From: Fratercula arctica
Taxonomy: Eukaryota > Chordata > Aves > Charadriiformes > Alcidae
Direction of reading: 5' to 3'
DNA: 64,000 nucleotides
NCBI GenBank assembly: GCA_947846985.1
Contig: CANTUZ010000001.1
Coordinates: 32,512,727 to 32,576,726 of the forward strand
Numbering within the stretch: the first letter of the stretch is position 1; every line of letters begins with the position of its first letter. Below, piece after piece: positions 36,272 to 49,167 of this stretch. The position numbers and the translations under genes were made by a program. The notes below the pieces were generated by a model. It did not search any database. It saw only the letters and a list, made by a program, of their open reading frames with translations, and had not been told where the DNA came from.

Positions 36272-36344
36272 AGCTCCTAATTTCAGAAATACAGACAGAG
36301 AGTTTTCACTTGGGTTTTTATATGGGAAACCACTTAAGCCAATT
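36272..36344 (+). other. Candidate exon, 73 nt (splice sites only)
   Basis: CTCTCCTCTTCTCTCTTGCAG at 36251-36271 is a near-ideal vertebrate 3' splice site, and GTGAGT at 36345 is a strong donor. The 73 nt between them are open in two frames; one reads APNFRNTDREFSLGF and onward. I recognise no protein in either frame, and no partner exons are visible. It could be an exon of a protein-coding gene or lncRNA on the plus strand, or a chance pairing. Confidence 0.2.
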
Positions 36345-36858
36345 GTGAGTGCTCTGGGAGATCTCGAACCCTGTGTGAGCTCCTACATTAGTGTCTTTGG
36401 AGGAGAGAGAGGCCAGATGGCCAAATAGCAGGTCGGGCTTTAGGAACCTCAGGTGTAGTCTCAGGCTCTGCCACAGTCTTGTCCTGAGCCTTTGGACAAA
36501 ACTCTTCACTTTTTGGTTTAGTGTTTTTCATCTGCTAAAACCCATAAGGCAGCTTGTCTCTTTCAGTGGAGCACTGGGAAAATGGATCAGCTCCTATTTT
36601 AAGAGCGCTTGGAACAGTTGATGCTAAGCTTTGTTAAAAAGCTATATCGAAGATGAAAAATTGAGATAGAAATCACATAAACTGTAGCCACCCATTTGTA
36701 TTACTATTGATTTCATTTTGCATTTCTAGTGTAATTCATTCTAGAAGGTCTTGGAATAGACACAACAAACTTTTACGTGGTTCTGTCCCAGGAGATGATA
36801 GACCAGAGATCCTGTATCTGGCTGCACAATGCAGTTCTATATATATAGATTGCACAAT

Positions 36859-37174
36859 ATTACCTCTCCCTGTACCCTTGCCTGGCTCACGTCTTTAGAC
36901 CATCAGCGTTACAACCGAATCGCTGCTGTTATTGCCTTTGCGTAGAGCCAATTGCCTGCCATCATCCTGTCAGGCACTTATACCTAGTTCTCCTAATGTA
37001 ATTTATATTAAGCTAATTTATATTACACAATGAGTTGCCTGATGGAGAAGGTACCCACAAGAGGCTTATGTGCTGTTTTCCCTCAATGGTATTTAGCTGA
37101 TCTGCTGACAGGTATTACCTCTCCCCATAGGCTTTGCCTCATTTACTTCCTTAGACCATCAAAGCTGCAACAAC
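36859..37174. repeat. Diverged direct duplication of about 58 bp, 255 bp apart
   Basis: 36859-36916 and 37114-37174 both begin ATTACCTCTCCC, continue through a TTGCCT block, and carry TTAGACCATCA followed by G-rich/AAC sequence. Identity is about 70 percent by eye. No known element is identified, so this could be an old local duplication or two copies of an unrecognised repeat. Confidence 0.45.
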
Positions 37175-39076
37175 ACAGCTACTCCAAGAACAACCCCTGT
37201 TTTTCAGGAATTACTTTGCTGTCTTCTCTGTGGGATAGAGGATAAGTATCTGTCACCAGGCCGTGCACTTTGATTTTCTCATTTGGTCTCAGATCAGTCC
37301 CTGTCCAGATATATTTGCATTTCTATTTATTTCCTTTAGTTCTAGTTGTGTTTGCTTCTCCTTCTCTATTGAAGTTTTCTCCAGAAAAAAAGCGATTCAC
37401 CCAGCTTCTGGAGGTGCCACCCTTTCACCATCTTCCACCAACGGACCCAACTCCAATTCGGATTTTTGCCTATGTATGTGAGTTAATTGCCGTTTACATT
37501 AGAGGAATTACACTGATGGAAAACTAACCTGATGGCAGCTCCACCGAATCCCGTTAAATTTCTGTTGCTTGTAATTCAGCTTCGTCACCTATTTTTCGCA
37601 TATTTTTTTGTCTTTTAGATCTGTATAGTGCTCTGCTTGCTGGGTGCTTTGGGAGTACAAGGAAGTGGGCTAGCAGACAATCCAAGAATAGATGTAAACA
37701 ACTTCAAGTCATCTGAATGAGTTGGGAGGGAGTTTATAACATGGCCATTAATTTTACTTGAGAGAGGAACAGGGACAGGTGTTGATATCTGGTGGCTGAT
37801 AAGGAGGGGCAGAGGAGGCATCGACACCCTTTTTTTCCTCATTTCCTATTAAATCTATGCCAGACTGTGATATAAACTCGCATTCACAGACACATTTCTG
37901 CCACGTAAACCTACAAAAACCCTTACAGAGCAAATGTGATGAATCATTGCTCCTTTGTTGCTGTTGTTTAGGAGCTGAACACCCCCTCCTTCTTCTGCCT
38001 TGCCCCTCTGCAGGGGGGTCAGTTAAAACGCTGGCTGAAAGGCACTGCCCATCAAACCGGCTCTAGGAAATCTGATGGCCAAAGACATCTGGACGTGGTG
38101 CCCTCCCGTGCTGCAGGCTGCAGTGTGGGTCAGCCAGCCCAGGGGGAAGGTTCAGCCATTTCTTTCTCTTTTGACCTATTTTGTGAGTGACATTTTGTGC
38201 TTCCCCTTATTGTTCTCCACCAAGTCAGTAGCGTGACGGCCTCGGGGCAGTGGGCTCTCAGATCCCCCGGGTGAGCACAAGCCCACCGGCGCTGGACTCC
38301 CTGCTCCATCCCATGGCACTTCACTGATTTCCATAGTCATCGCATTAAACCCTCCCATTTGCAAATCCGCTTTCCAGGAGGCAGCTCGTACTGCACAGCA
38401 GGGGTAGAGAATACCCTACGAAGTCTAGGGCAGCACTTAAGCCAGGGATGTGCCCTTTATTGCTTTCAGTGGCTTTGATTTTTTTGCTCTGCAGAGTTCT
38501 CCAGGCTTTGGCTCCCAACCTTCCTAAAGCAATTATGTGACTTTTTGAAAAAACAATTCATTTTTCACCACTTCTCCGGCGCCGCCAGCTTTTTGTGGCT
38601 TTATAGAAAATCTCGCGCTACTTGGTGTTTTGCCTGAAGTTACACGCAATTAATCAAAGCAGCTCGGCCTCCACTGAAAAATAAATCCCCAGCTCCGTCC
38701 CTGAGTCCGAAGCTTTGAGCTTGGCCGCAACGCCGTGCCCTGTCCGCACCTCTTGCACGGGCTCCGTCCCCGCAAGGTGTAGCCCACCAAAACGATCCAA
38801 GTCATGGGCGCAGACCAAGCCCTGGTGCCACACAACAATTTTCATTGTCGTTGTCCGCAGGGCTCCTGCGAATTAACACAATGAGACATTTACCAGCACA
38901 ATGCCACATTTACTGGTGGGGCCCATGGGGTGTTCATCGTGTCCCCCTCCCCTCCACGCACGCACGTTAGCTCCAGCTGGCATGGCACGTGCTGCTGTGT
39001 CACACAACACGGTCTTGTAGATGCACATGTCCCCTGTTCAGATCAGGGCCATCTCTCTCACTCCCTTGCTCACCCT

Positions 39077-39145
39077 GAAAACAAAAAAACCAACCCAACA
39101 ACAACAACAACAGAAAAAAAACAACAAAAAAAACCCCAACAAAAG
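39077..39145. repeat. A-rich tract with (CAA)n
   Basis: About 69 bp of A and C only except for one G: A runs with CAACAACAACAACAACA in the middle. Confidence 0.85.
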
Positions 39146-42100
39146 TTCAGCAAAGGAAAGATTAAGCCTTTCAAAAGGAAGTAAATTATTTGAATGAAAG
39201 TATTTCAAGGAAATGATTTTATCGCTCTGAAATTTTATCCATCCTTTAAAAAATAAACAGCCTCAGTAACTACTTTTTCAGGCTACGTTCTGCTGGCAGT
39301 TTTTTATCTGCAGAAAGGATTAGCTTATCCGTGGATGGAACGTGCTGCACACACCCTGTTCCCATGCAGATCCGTGCGGTGGGGAGCTGCGTTTCCAGCT
39401 CAGCGCTAGGACATTTTTCTGTAGCTAAATCAGATGACTGCAAAGACCATTAGAGGAGTTTATCGGTGGAATCTGCAGGAACGTACTGTACCCAAAAGGA
39501 AAATATTCATTGATAGGGGAAGCGCAAGATCTGTGGTCCTTGTAATTATACAGATGATCCTCTCCAGAGGTTCTGTGGTAAGTGAGCAGGTCCACGATGA
39601 TGGCTTTTGGCTGCAGCACTTTACTAGTCCACTGAAATCCAGATGTTCCTGCTCTCAAGTCCACTTGGCTGCAGCCCTGACCGCTGCCATCAGCGTGAAT
39701 GGTTTTGTCTCTCACTGGGGACATGCATGATGCTGACATCCAAAAGGCTCTTTGAAATTAAAGTGCTGCTTTTTCTGGGCAGTTGGTGTTGCTGCTCTGT
39801 TAAGCCCCAGCAGAAGCTTGCACCTTGCAGCCCAGCGGTGGTGGAGACACCAAACACACAGAGAAGATCGATTTTTGCAGCAAGATGCCACCATCGCCAG
39901 CACAGGTTGGCAGTATGCAGGTCAGCCGCGTCCTCCAAAAATCTCCAGTCAAAATGTGGTCCAAGGAAGGATCCCTTGGCATAAATACCTAAGTAAAAAG
40001 AAAACCTTTTCCTCCCACGGCAATGTTCCTGCTCAATATGCAACCTGGTGCAAGAGCTGCACGTTTCCCAGCACAAAACCAAGCTCATTCGTGTGCTGAG
40101 ATCTTGGAAGGCTCCATGCAAGAAAATTACTTGGTGGTATTTGCATTGTAATTTCCTGAAGGGTATTGCAGAAGTCAAAGAGACTTGGGAGCCAAAAGAG
40201 ATTCTCCTCAAGGGTTTGAGATCTGTAGCACTGACAGGCAAAACAGACGGTGCAAAAATGTGTAAGGTTGGCCACCGGTTCCCTGCTTTGCCAGGTGAAA
40301 GCCATCCTCCTCCCATAAATGCTGTTCCCATAAAACCATGTCCTCACGGAGAAGCATCTTAAGGTTGGAGGGTTGCAAACTTCTGGTGACCCCAGGGCGG
40401 CTTTTCAGTGGGGAATATGATCCCCGTTGATCTTGAAGAAACTGTAGCTGTTTCTAACCTCTGATGGTTTATCAGGGAGATTAAAGCAACATCCAACTGG
40501 GTTATGCCCCTCTGCGTTCAGAAAATGATCCTGCCACTCCCCTGCTCCCCCCAGCTCAGGACCTGGTTGTGCCGTACCCATTTGTAGCAAGACCCAAGTC
40601 TTTCCCTGTAAAACTTACCCCCCCAGTGGGTTAGGAGTAAGGAAATGTTGTTCCAGTTTTCCTGATAAGGACCCAGAGGAATCGGAGAAAAAAGTGTATT
40701 TCTGCACAAGACCATAAAGGACAACTGTTTCAAATCTGGGAAACAAGCCTGAATCTCTTGACTCTTAGCGCGCTCTCTCCTTTTTGGCAGTAACCTAACA
40801 CACTTTTTCGGTCTGAGGGAGCTGGGACTGCTTATCTCCAGGGCAGAGGACAGCCAGGCTGACGCAGAAGGAAGCTTTGGTGGCTGCCTTTTGGAAGAGC
40901 TCATCAGGCTTTTTTGATGTGACTTAAGGCAGCTGGCTGCAGCACAGAAACTGCCATGACTTTAGGCCTGCGGTTTTGGTAGGGAAAACGGCCTGGAATA
41001 GCTTTCGGTAAAATTTTTACCCCCAAGCTGTATACCCAAGACCTGCATTATTTCCAGTGCAGGTTGTCTGGGGCCGATATGAGTTCACCTGTGCAGCTCA
41101 TTCTGGAAAAAAAATGTTATAGGAGGTGAAAATGAGAATTGAAATAGCCAGTCACAGAGAAGTGCTGTTTGCCTACTGTCAGGTAGCATTAAAGGGAGCC
41201 AGAAAACAGAGGGCAGAGCCAAGTCCCCGAAGAACTAGCTATATCCTATTCCTACAGTATATTATAAAATTGCAACAGGCAGCTTCAAGGCAAGAATGAA
41301 GGCTGTTGTGCATAGGCATGGTTGGAAGACAAACTGATAAAGGGCTAGGTGGATGTTCGGAGCAGGAACCAGGATTTACTGGCAGGACACAGTCCCTGCA
41401 TGTGTTTTATCTTCCAACAGCCTATTTATACAGGGAAAGGCTTAGCTGAGCTAAACCTGGTGTCGGAAGCCTTCGAGATGAAAAGCTGCCCATCCAGGAG
41501 TGCCCCAGAGAGGCATAATCCTATGGAAATGCATTTAATGGGGATGATGTGTTTTTTAATATCTGGGGGGTGTGTGTGTCTGTGTTTCTGCAAAGAAACC
41601 GCAGGTGAGACATCAAGCAGAGGAAGCTGCAAGAGCATGAGGAAGCCTGGCTGAATGGCTGGCACACACGTTTCCCCGCTCACCCGACACGACTGCAAAG
41701 GTCTGGGGCTGGGAAGAGGGATGAGGCAGTGTCTGGGGGAATTTTGGGTGGTGGAAAGCACTGTGGGATGGGTGCCACCACAGATGAGGGAGAGGAGGGT
41801 TTTCAGTGGTTATCGCTGGGCTTTGGGGAAGAAGGAGCAGGTCATCGTGTATCATCATCAGAAGAGCAGCTTCTCTCCCCTTGCCTGGTTGCCAGCTTTA
41901 ATGGGAAACCAGGGCTGGTTGCTAATAAATGTCTCTCATTTGTGAATCGGCTTTTCGAAGCTTCCTTCTAAGCCCGGCGGTGGCTGGTCATCTGCCCTTC
42001 AAGCGGTCTCGGTTGGGGGGTCAGGGCACCCTCTAAATTTCTCTCTTGCCTGCCCAACGCCTACATTTGCTTTGCAGCCGTGGCTCAGAGCAGCAGCACA

Positions 42101-44625
42101 CGTGTCCCCCGAGTCACCGGCTGCTCCATGTGGCATGTCCCAGGGGGAATGCTGCTCCTGCCAGGGAGACGGTGAGGTGCTGCTGGAGCATCATCTTGCA
42201 CCCCTGGGGATCCCGGGTCAGCGAGACATCATTCCCGGGACTCAGGTTTGCTCAGAGGGACACTTTTTGGGTGGATCACCAGCCCCTCACCAACATGGGA
42301 GCTCCTTTTTGCTAGTCCTGCAGATCACAGTGCTCAAAGCATTGAAACACATCTGTTTGTGTATGTACATATATATGCATGAACTTTTAAGAAGTCAAGC
42401 AAAGCATTATAAATGTGCAGTGAAGAAATAACAAATCTGGCTTCTTTGATTAAACAGCTTGATTTACTGGGCTAAACAATAGGCTTATTACTCTGTGCTA
42501 TGTAATTGTTATTGGAGGACACATCTGGTCTCTGAGTAGAAATCCACTTTTGTGACGCCAAAGCATTCCAAAATGTGAGGGAGAAACAACTGTTAAACCG
42601 GATCTATATATAAAAAACATGAGCCAGAAACGTCAAATTAATTTTGAATGATATATACTTAAAAAGGTTGTGGGAGAGCATGGCTCTTCAGTATTATTGT
42701 GGCCAACCTATGACATTTACAGCTCTTCTCCTGCCCAGCCACTGGAGGCATCTCCGTTTCTGTTGAGCACCAGCAGACGCTGTGACATGATGCCAAAAGA
42801 ATTTACTCTTTTTTCCTAAGTTCAGATGTGGAGTTGCAGTCACTTGAGATGCAGGCCACAGTGGAGATATTGCATGGAAAAATAACAAATTCGGCTAAGT
42901 ACATAGATAAATGCATGGAGCAGAAAGTTGGTCTCCAGCCCGGTGAACCTGGAGGGAGGCACAGCTTCTGCTTTTCAGCCCTTGCTGCTGAATGTGAAGC
43001 CAGGGACTCAGAAATGTTGTCTCATGGCTGTCAATACTTGTCACCATCACAAACCGGGGGAAAAAAACCAAATTAACTCATGACAAAGTTAAGGAGATTA
43101 GAGGGACTGAGCAGTGCGATCTTACTTGGGTCTCTTTCTGTTTTTTAATGAGGCATAAAAAGGGCCTTCAAAAGTAGGCTTTTTTTTTTTTTCTTTTACT
43201 GCTTGTCTTGCTATATTAGAAATTTAGCTTGCCGTTGTTTTCCCAGGAAGACTCAGCTGATGAAGGACTTCCAGCAGGAGCACCGCAACCACCAGCAACC
43301 TCCTTCCGACGGCCACAGTCCTTGGCTTGCTGCCCTCCTGGCCATGCTCACGCACAGACAACACCAAAGGGACACATTTTCAAAGGTGACCAGCAGTTTC
43401 CACCACTCAGCTTGCAACATCCTAAAAGGAGGTGAGGCTTCTGAAAGCAATGAGCACGCATGCTATGGGAGAAGCCAAGTCATCTGGAGGTTCTCCAATG
43501 AGGCAGCCAGAAATGAAGGCTTTCCACACAGATTACCTAAATACAGTTCGTATTGGGTGCAGAATTCACCTTTACCTTTGGCAGAATCTACTCATAATAC
43601 ACTGTTAGCCAAGGAGAAACATGGGACCTCCTAGAGCTGTAGAGCTATGCATGTGCAAGCGGCGTTTATGGGAAGAGACTGATTAATGGACACGGGTCAT
43701 CTTTAAAAATACACATTCACATGTCCAGATATCTCCCACAGCAGATGACCACATCACAGAGGAAGAAAGCATCTCTTAAAACTGGTTTTCTCTTACATGA
43801 ACTGGGGTTTTTAAGCTGCCGCACTTGTGTCTGTGTTCTACCGAGCGGTACTGTCACATCCAAGCGTGCATGAGTCACGTCCCTTTGAAATTAGGAAATG
43901 AGCTTTTGAAAAGTACCCTTTTTCTAAAAAAAACCATGTTGGTATATTTTATTTTTCTCTCTGTATATATGGGAGTCACAGCTTTGGAAGGAAATTTTAC
44001 ATTTTCACAAAAAATCAAATGTAATATTTTTATGAAATCCTGTGGTTCCAAATGCTGATGCCTTATGGGATCCATCATGCTGTGATACTTGCACTTAATT
44101 TGTGAGTCTTAGAGACTGGAAACTGGATACATGATTGTTTTACAAAAATGCAAACAAATCACAAAGATCCTCAGCTTTTCTTCACGGCAACAAAGAACTT
44201 AATAAAGAAAAGATGTTAATACTAAAACTGCTGTATTTTTGTCTTGCTCTGCTTCTTATAGCAGCATCTATAGCCTTCTAGTTTCCCCTACTGAGATTAA
44301 AAAATATAAGGGGCACTATTTTTTTCTTTCTTCCTGAAATCCCCCTTTTCTATGTAAAGAAAGTTAACAACAACAACAAAATAGTTCCAGAAGAAAACCT
44401 GGGCTCCTTGTTTTACAAGGTCTGACCCTGTTTTGGGCTCTGCCTACCAGATCAGCAGCTCTTTGTGGCAGTAGAGGTGGCATCTTGTTGGGAAGGTGCT
44501 GTCACCCTGACTTGTCCAGGGGACATCAGCTTCTGGAGGGTGTCCAGTGAGGCTCCGTGGGGCAGTGGCCCAGAGTAGAGAAGCTGGGAGGTTTTCATGG
44601 GGACGCTTCGTGCTTCATTCTAACA

Positions 44626-45030
44626 AGGACAGGATGAGAGAGTTGAGGTTGTTCAGCCTAGAGAAGAGAAGGCTCCAGGGAGACTTTACAGCCCCTTCCA
44701 GTACCTAAAGGAGGCCTACAGGAAAGCTGGGGAGGGACTCTTCATCAGGGAGTGGAGCAATAGGATGATGGGTAACAGTTTTAAACTGAAAGAGGGAAGA
44801 TTTAGATGAGATATCAGAAAGAAATTCTTTACTGTGAGGGTGGTGAGACACTGGAACAGGTTGCCCAGGGAAGCTGTGGATGCCCCATCCCTGGAAGTGT
44901 TCAAGGCCAGGCTGGATGGGGCTTTGAGCAGCCTGGTCTAGTGGGAGGCGTCCCTGCCCATGGCAGGGGGGTTGGAACTAGGTGGTCTTTAAGGTCCCTT
45001 CCAACCCAAACCCTTCTAAGAGTCTGTGAG
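44626..45030 (+). mobile_element. CR1 LINE 3' end, about 405 bp
   Basis: Plus-orientation CR1 beginning in the [17 protein letters not shown] region (GAGAGAGTTGAGGTTGTTCA), then the KFRLDIRKKFFTVRVVRHWN-like block, the terminal codons, the stop, and the 3' UTR with CCCTGCCCATGGCAGGGGGG, GGTTGGAACTAGGTGGTC and AAGGTCCCTTCCAACCC. The coding part carries a stop (TTTAGATGAGATATC) and a small deletion (ACTTTACAGCCCCTTCCAGT), so the reading frame is broken. Same 3' subfamily as the copies at 10.0 and 49.2 kb. Confidence 0.95.
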
Positions 45031-48000
45031 AGGTGCCAGACACGGGATATGAAATTTTTATCTCCAGATTAGCAAATGGGCCTTTCTGGGCATTTTCTTG
45101 TGCAGGTGCATCAGTTCAAGAATACTGACATGTGCCTGCCTGTCATCTGTTTCTAGCAGATGGTTGATCCTAAGGAAAAGCATGATTGTTTTAGTTTCCA
45201 GTGTGTTAAGGCTTATTACTCATTACCTTTGGAATTATAAATGTACATTTTCAGCTATGACAAAAATTTTGATGGAGAAACTTAAAATATGCAAAATAAA
45301 GGGAAAGTAAACATTGAACCCTTTCTGAGGCTAACAGAGCTGCTTGTTCCCCGGTGCTGCATTCAACATGCAAACTGCTCCCCAAAAACCTGAAAAAACA
45401 CATGAAATCAGAACACGTGGAAACCACCAGGTGAAAATGTAAGGACTGATCCTGCAAATCTCACATGCAAGATTGCATAACTTGAAGCATGACAAGAGCC
45501 CACAGGAGCTGAGGGCATCACACAGGAGTCCCATGTGAAGTCCAGGTTGCAGCTCCGTGGCACTTTGGTCCTTGCTCCATCAGCAGCACAGGGCTGGCAC
45601 GAGCCACTGAGCCAGACCAGCAGAAAACAACTGCCCATTACTTTCAAGGGATGTTTTGCTGGTGGAAGCCTGAAGGTGCACACCATGGGGCCAGGGATGC
45701 GTCGGTGCTGGCCCATGGAGGAGATGGGAAGATGGGCATGGAGAGGGTAGTAGGACCGCGAGAGCCCCACCGCAGATGGAGGGCAGCTGCACCCACGGAG
45801 AGCAAAAAGCTGGAGCTGCATCCCCACCTCAGGTAATGGGTTGCCCTGGGCACTGCACTAAATACATTAAGCAACGATGAATATACGTATTTTCAGATTA
45901 AATCTGCTTCCTAATGGAACTTTTCACTGGCAACCTTTTCTTCTCCTGCCTTTGAACTCCATGTAGCCGAACAACCGCTTCTGGGTGGCATGGGTTCCTG
46001 AGTCAAAATAGCATCATCAAAAGACTGAAGAAAATTTGCAACATCCAGAAAACAGTTTTTGTGGATAAAACCAGTGAGACCAGCTTCCACAAAGCTCCCT
46101 CAGTCTTGATCTGGGAATTTGGTTGAAAACAGATGAATTTTCTCCCTGGGAATCCTGTTACAGGTGGTGGAACTTCATGTAGGGGAAAATACCCACAGTT
46201 CAAGACTATCCCCTTTTTCTTGATGTTAAAAAAGGCTTCTGAAATCTATTCCCAGGCTGGCTGAAGACTTCAGAAGAGTTGGGCTCTAGCTGCAGGCACC
46301 CAATCCCAATCCAGTACTTTTTTCCCAGCCCACTTTATCTCAAAGGTAGAATAAATGCCATCGTAGTCTTTCGGCAAGAAGCAGCAGCTTCATGATGTGG
46401 TTTTATGGGGATATTTCTCCACCCAAGAATCTGACAGTGTGTTGAGGTCCCCATCTGAAGACATTCTTCCAGTGCCATCTTGCAGTGTGATGGTGCAGTG
46501 GCACCAAAGCAAGCCTGGTCGTACCAGCTGCAGCCCTCTGATCCTCCCAGGGTGGGGTGCAGTGCCCCCACCCCCAACTTCTCTCTAGCCCCAGGTAGGC
46601 TAGAGATGGTGGTGAGTGCTTGGAAAAACCAGGGTAGCAGCCTGGGTCTTCTTTCCAGTAGAGGGCACTGACTGGTGAAGGTATGGTGAAGGGTGGTGAG
46701 GACAACCACAGCATGGTCCCAATGACGCAGGGTGGCTGCACCAGCCTCCTGCCCACACCGTGATGTAAAGCAGGACAAAAATGGAGGAATTACATCAGGG
46801 GAGTGTAAAGACTGGAAAAGCAGGCCCCGCACTTTGCCGCCCCGCTGTGCATCCAGTGACACCGGGCGCATCCAGGCCGGCTGGTCCATCCCTGCATGGA
46901 GGGGAAGATGTATGGCCTCAATCCCCTCTAAGGATTTTATTATGAAGTTTGGGAAAACCATCAAACCAAACAACTCGTTTGCCAGCTCCGCATCCATCTG
47001 GTCTTCGGCTTTTCCCCTGGAGCAGGGCCAGCTGAAGGGGACGGTCCCACAGCTTTTCCCAGGCTGTTCCTGGGAGTGTCGGCCGCATCCAGCTGGACCT
47101 GCTGACTAAGGATGAATGCTACAGGTTTTCTGCAGGGCTTCCTTGGATACAAATTCCGCTGGAGAATTGCAGCTTTGCTGCGGAAAGCTGGAAGAAAGGA
47201 CAACAGAACAGGATTTTTTTTTTCAGAGGCAGTAAGACTTGCTAAAAAAATGTCAATAAATAGGAGAATTGTGGGGTTTTAAAAGCAGGAAGATGAGAGG
47301 ATGAGTCAGACAGGGTTGCTGACCACAGCTCTGCCTGCGAATTGGGAAATGCAAAGAAAATGATTTCTGCACTGTAGAAATATCTAATTATCATCTGCCT
47401 TCCCAAATGCCTCCAAAGAGAAGCTCCTGCAGAGACCTTTGAAGCTCTTTTAATACAGAAAGTAGGAAAATACTCTGTCAGACTGAACCAAGATGCAGAA
47501 TACGATCATATAAATCCCGTGTCTTGGAGCACAGCCCAGACGCTTCTGACTTGGTTGTTTTTCGCTGCAGTTTAGCAATTCAGCAGAATCACGTTTGGAG
47601 TCCTAGATCTGCTGGGTTTGGTAGCGGTGGTACTCAAACTAATCACTTATGTAAATAAACATTTAAAAACCTAATAGAGGACTAAGACGGCTGCAAAAAA
47701 AAAAAAGAATTACAATTAACTTCCAGCAATATATCTGGGGGTTACAAATTATCGTTTTTTTTCGAATTCACAGAGGCTTTATTTTTAGAGAGGATAAAGC
47801 CTGCTAAGCCTTCAGTTCCTGACACATCTCTTTGGAGTGAGGAGAGAGCCACAGCAATTAATGGGGAGGTCCCCGGCAGTGCCAATGGGCAGGGGCTCGT
47901 CTGTGCATTTTGATCTTTCAGTCCCCTAAGAGGGAGGAATGGGTGAGGTAGGCAGTGCACAGCCGTACAAAGGTAATTATTGGTGATGAAAACACAATAG

Positions 48001-49167
48001 TACCATCACCGCTTCAACAAAATGATCCTGGCCAGGGTGAGTGGCTCCAGACTCGTTATCCACCTTCCAGAAACCCTTGACGGCACTCTTCGGAAGCGGG
48101 TTGATGTGATTCCCACGGGACTCCTGCCGTCCGTCACCTGTCCGGCTGGCAGCAGGGCTGGGAAGAGTTGAGAAAGGGCCATAGGTGCTGACGAACCTTG
48201 CCGAAAATCCCTTTGGTAGGCCAGAGCTATCTTTTTCCCCCTCGGAATATCTTTTAAATTAAGCATCTCTGGTGGAAAGAAGAGGGCGAGCAAACATTTA
48301 GAACTGTTTATTGAATAAAACAAGGTTTTAAAAGCCGTATTATTGTTCCAGGACACAATGGTCGTTACTGTTTTTGTTAGTAAGGACCCGTGTGATTTAA
48401 AGCTGCTGACAGCACCAGACGCGCACAATGAAATCATCTCTCCCTCTCCTCCCCGCAGTTCAGGCAGACACTCATTTGTATGTATGGGTTCAGCCTGTCT
48501 GCTGCGGCTGGCCAAAGCGACAGATACTAATGGCATATGTTAATTACAACCCAACAACTTCCTTTCATTTGGATGTTTATTAACATTCTCACTTCTGCCC
48601 ATGGAGGCAGCTGGCGGGAGATGCCGAGGCTGCCGCGGGCGGGGTCACATGCGATCTTCAATCCGGGACCGCGATGTGCACCAGATTACGCCTGTCAGTC
48701 GGACGGCGAATCCAGCATCCCAGCGGAGATTTTCCCCCCCCCCACTCTGCTTATAAGGCTGCGGAGAAGTTGGAAAGGAGATGGGAGCTCAGGAGCAAAC
48801 TCCCAGCTGCAGTTGCCAGTCTCTCGACCGCTCCAGGTGCAGCTCTGGTCTGAATTCGGGATTTTCCTGGGAACATCATTGTGTAACCAGCCCAAATAGC
48901 TGGAAAACAGCTCAATAATTTGGAATTTAGGGGGGTCATAAAGTATCTGGTGTAACTGGTGAATGCAGCCAAACAGGTTTTGCTGGGAATAAGAGGAATT
49001 GTCATCTCACGTAGAGCCTGCATCCATCTACCCTCCTGTCCAATTTCTGAGCGTAATTGGAGACAAATATTTCAAAGGCAAATGAAAGAAATATTAAAAG
49101 AGGCAATTAGGGAGTAATATTTCAGGCGACGTTTCCTTATCTTTCGCTTCACATCTGGTTTGTGACA
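45031..49167. other. Unique DNA with a CpG-dense patch
   Basis: No interspersed repeats are recognised between two CR1 copies. There are long frames on both strands near 46.3-47.1 kb (minus 220 codons; plus 125 codons) and a minus frame of 176 codons at 48006-48536. None shows a known domain. The CpG patch at 48.6 kb is listed separately. Confidence 0.45.
48613..48725. promoter_or_regulatory. CpG-dense patch, possible small CpG island
   Basis: About 14 CpG dinucleotides fall within roughly 113 bp (for example GCCGCGGGCGGGG, GGGACCGCGATG, CGGACGGCGAATC), far above the CpG-poor background of the rest of the window. It lies just after an AT-rich unique block with TTAATTACAA. There is no TATA box and no recognisable first exon, so it is a candidate unmethylated regulatory element or orphan CpG island only. 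Confidence 0.35.

Larger units (their letters stand above)
36084..44625. other. Unique non-coding DNA, 8.5 kb
   Basis: It contains the candidate exon at 36272, a faint duplication at 36859/37114, an A-rich tract at 39077-39145 and several overlapping frames. The longest of these (39690-40331 minus, 213 codons) has opposing plus-strand frames and no recognised domain. No interspersed repeat is recognised. Confidence 0.45.

Noticed and set aside
48006..48536. 176-codon minus-strand frame near the CpG patch
   Set aside because: Its start is close to the CpG-rich patch, which was tempting, but the peptide has no recognisable domain or signal and no splice evidence.
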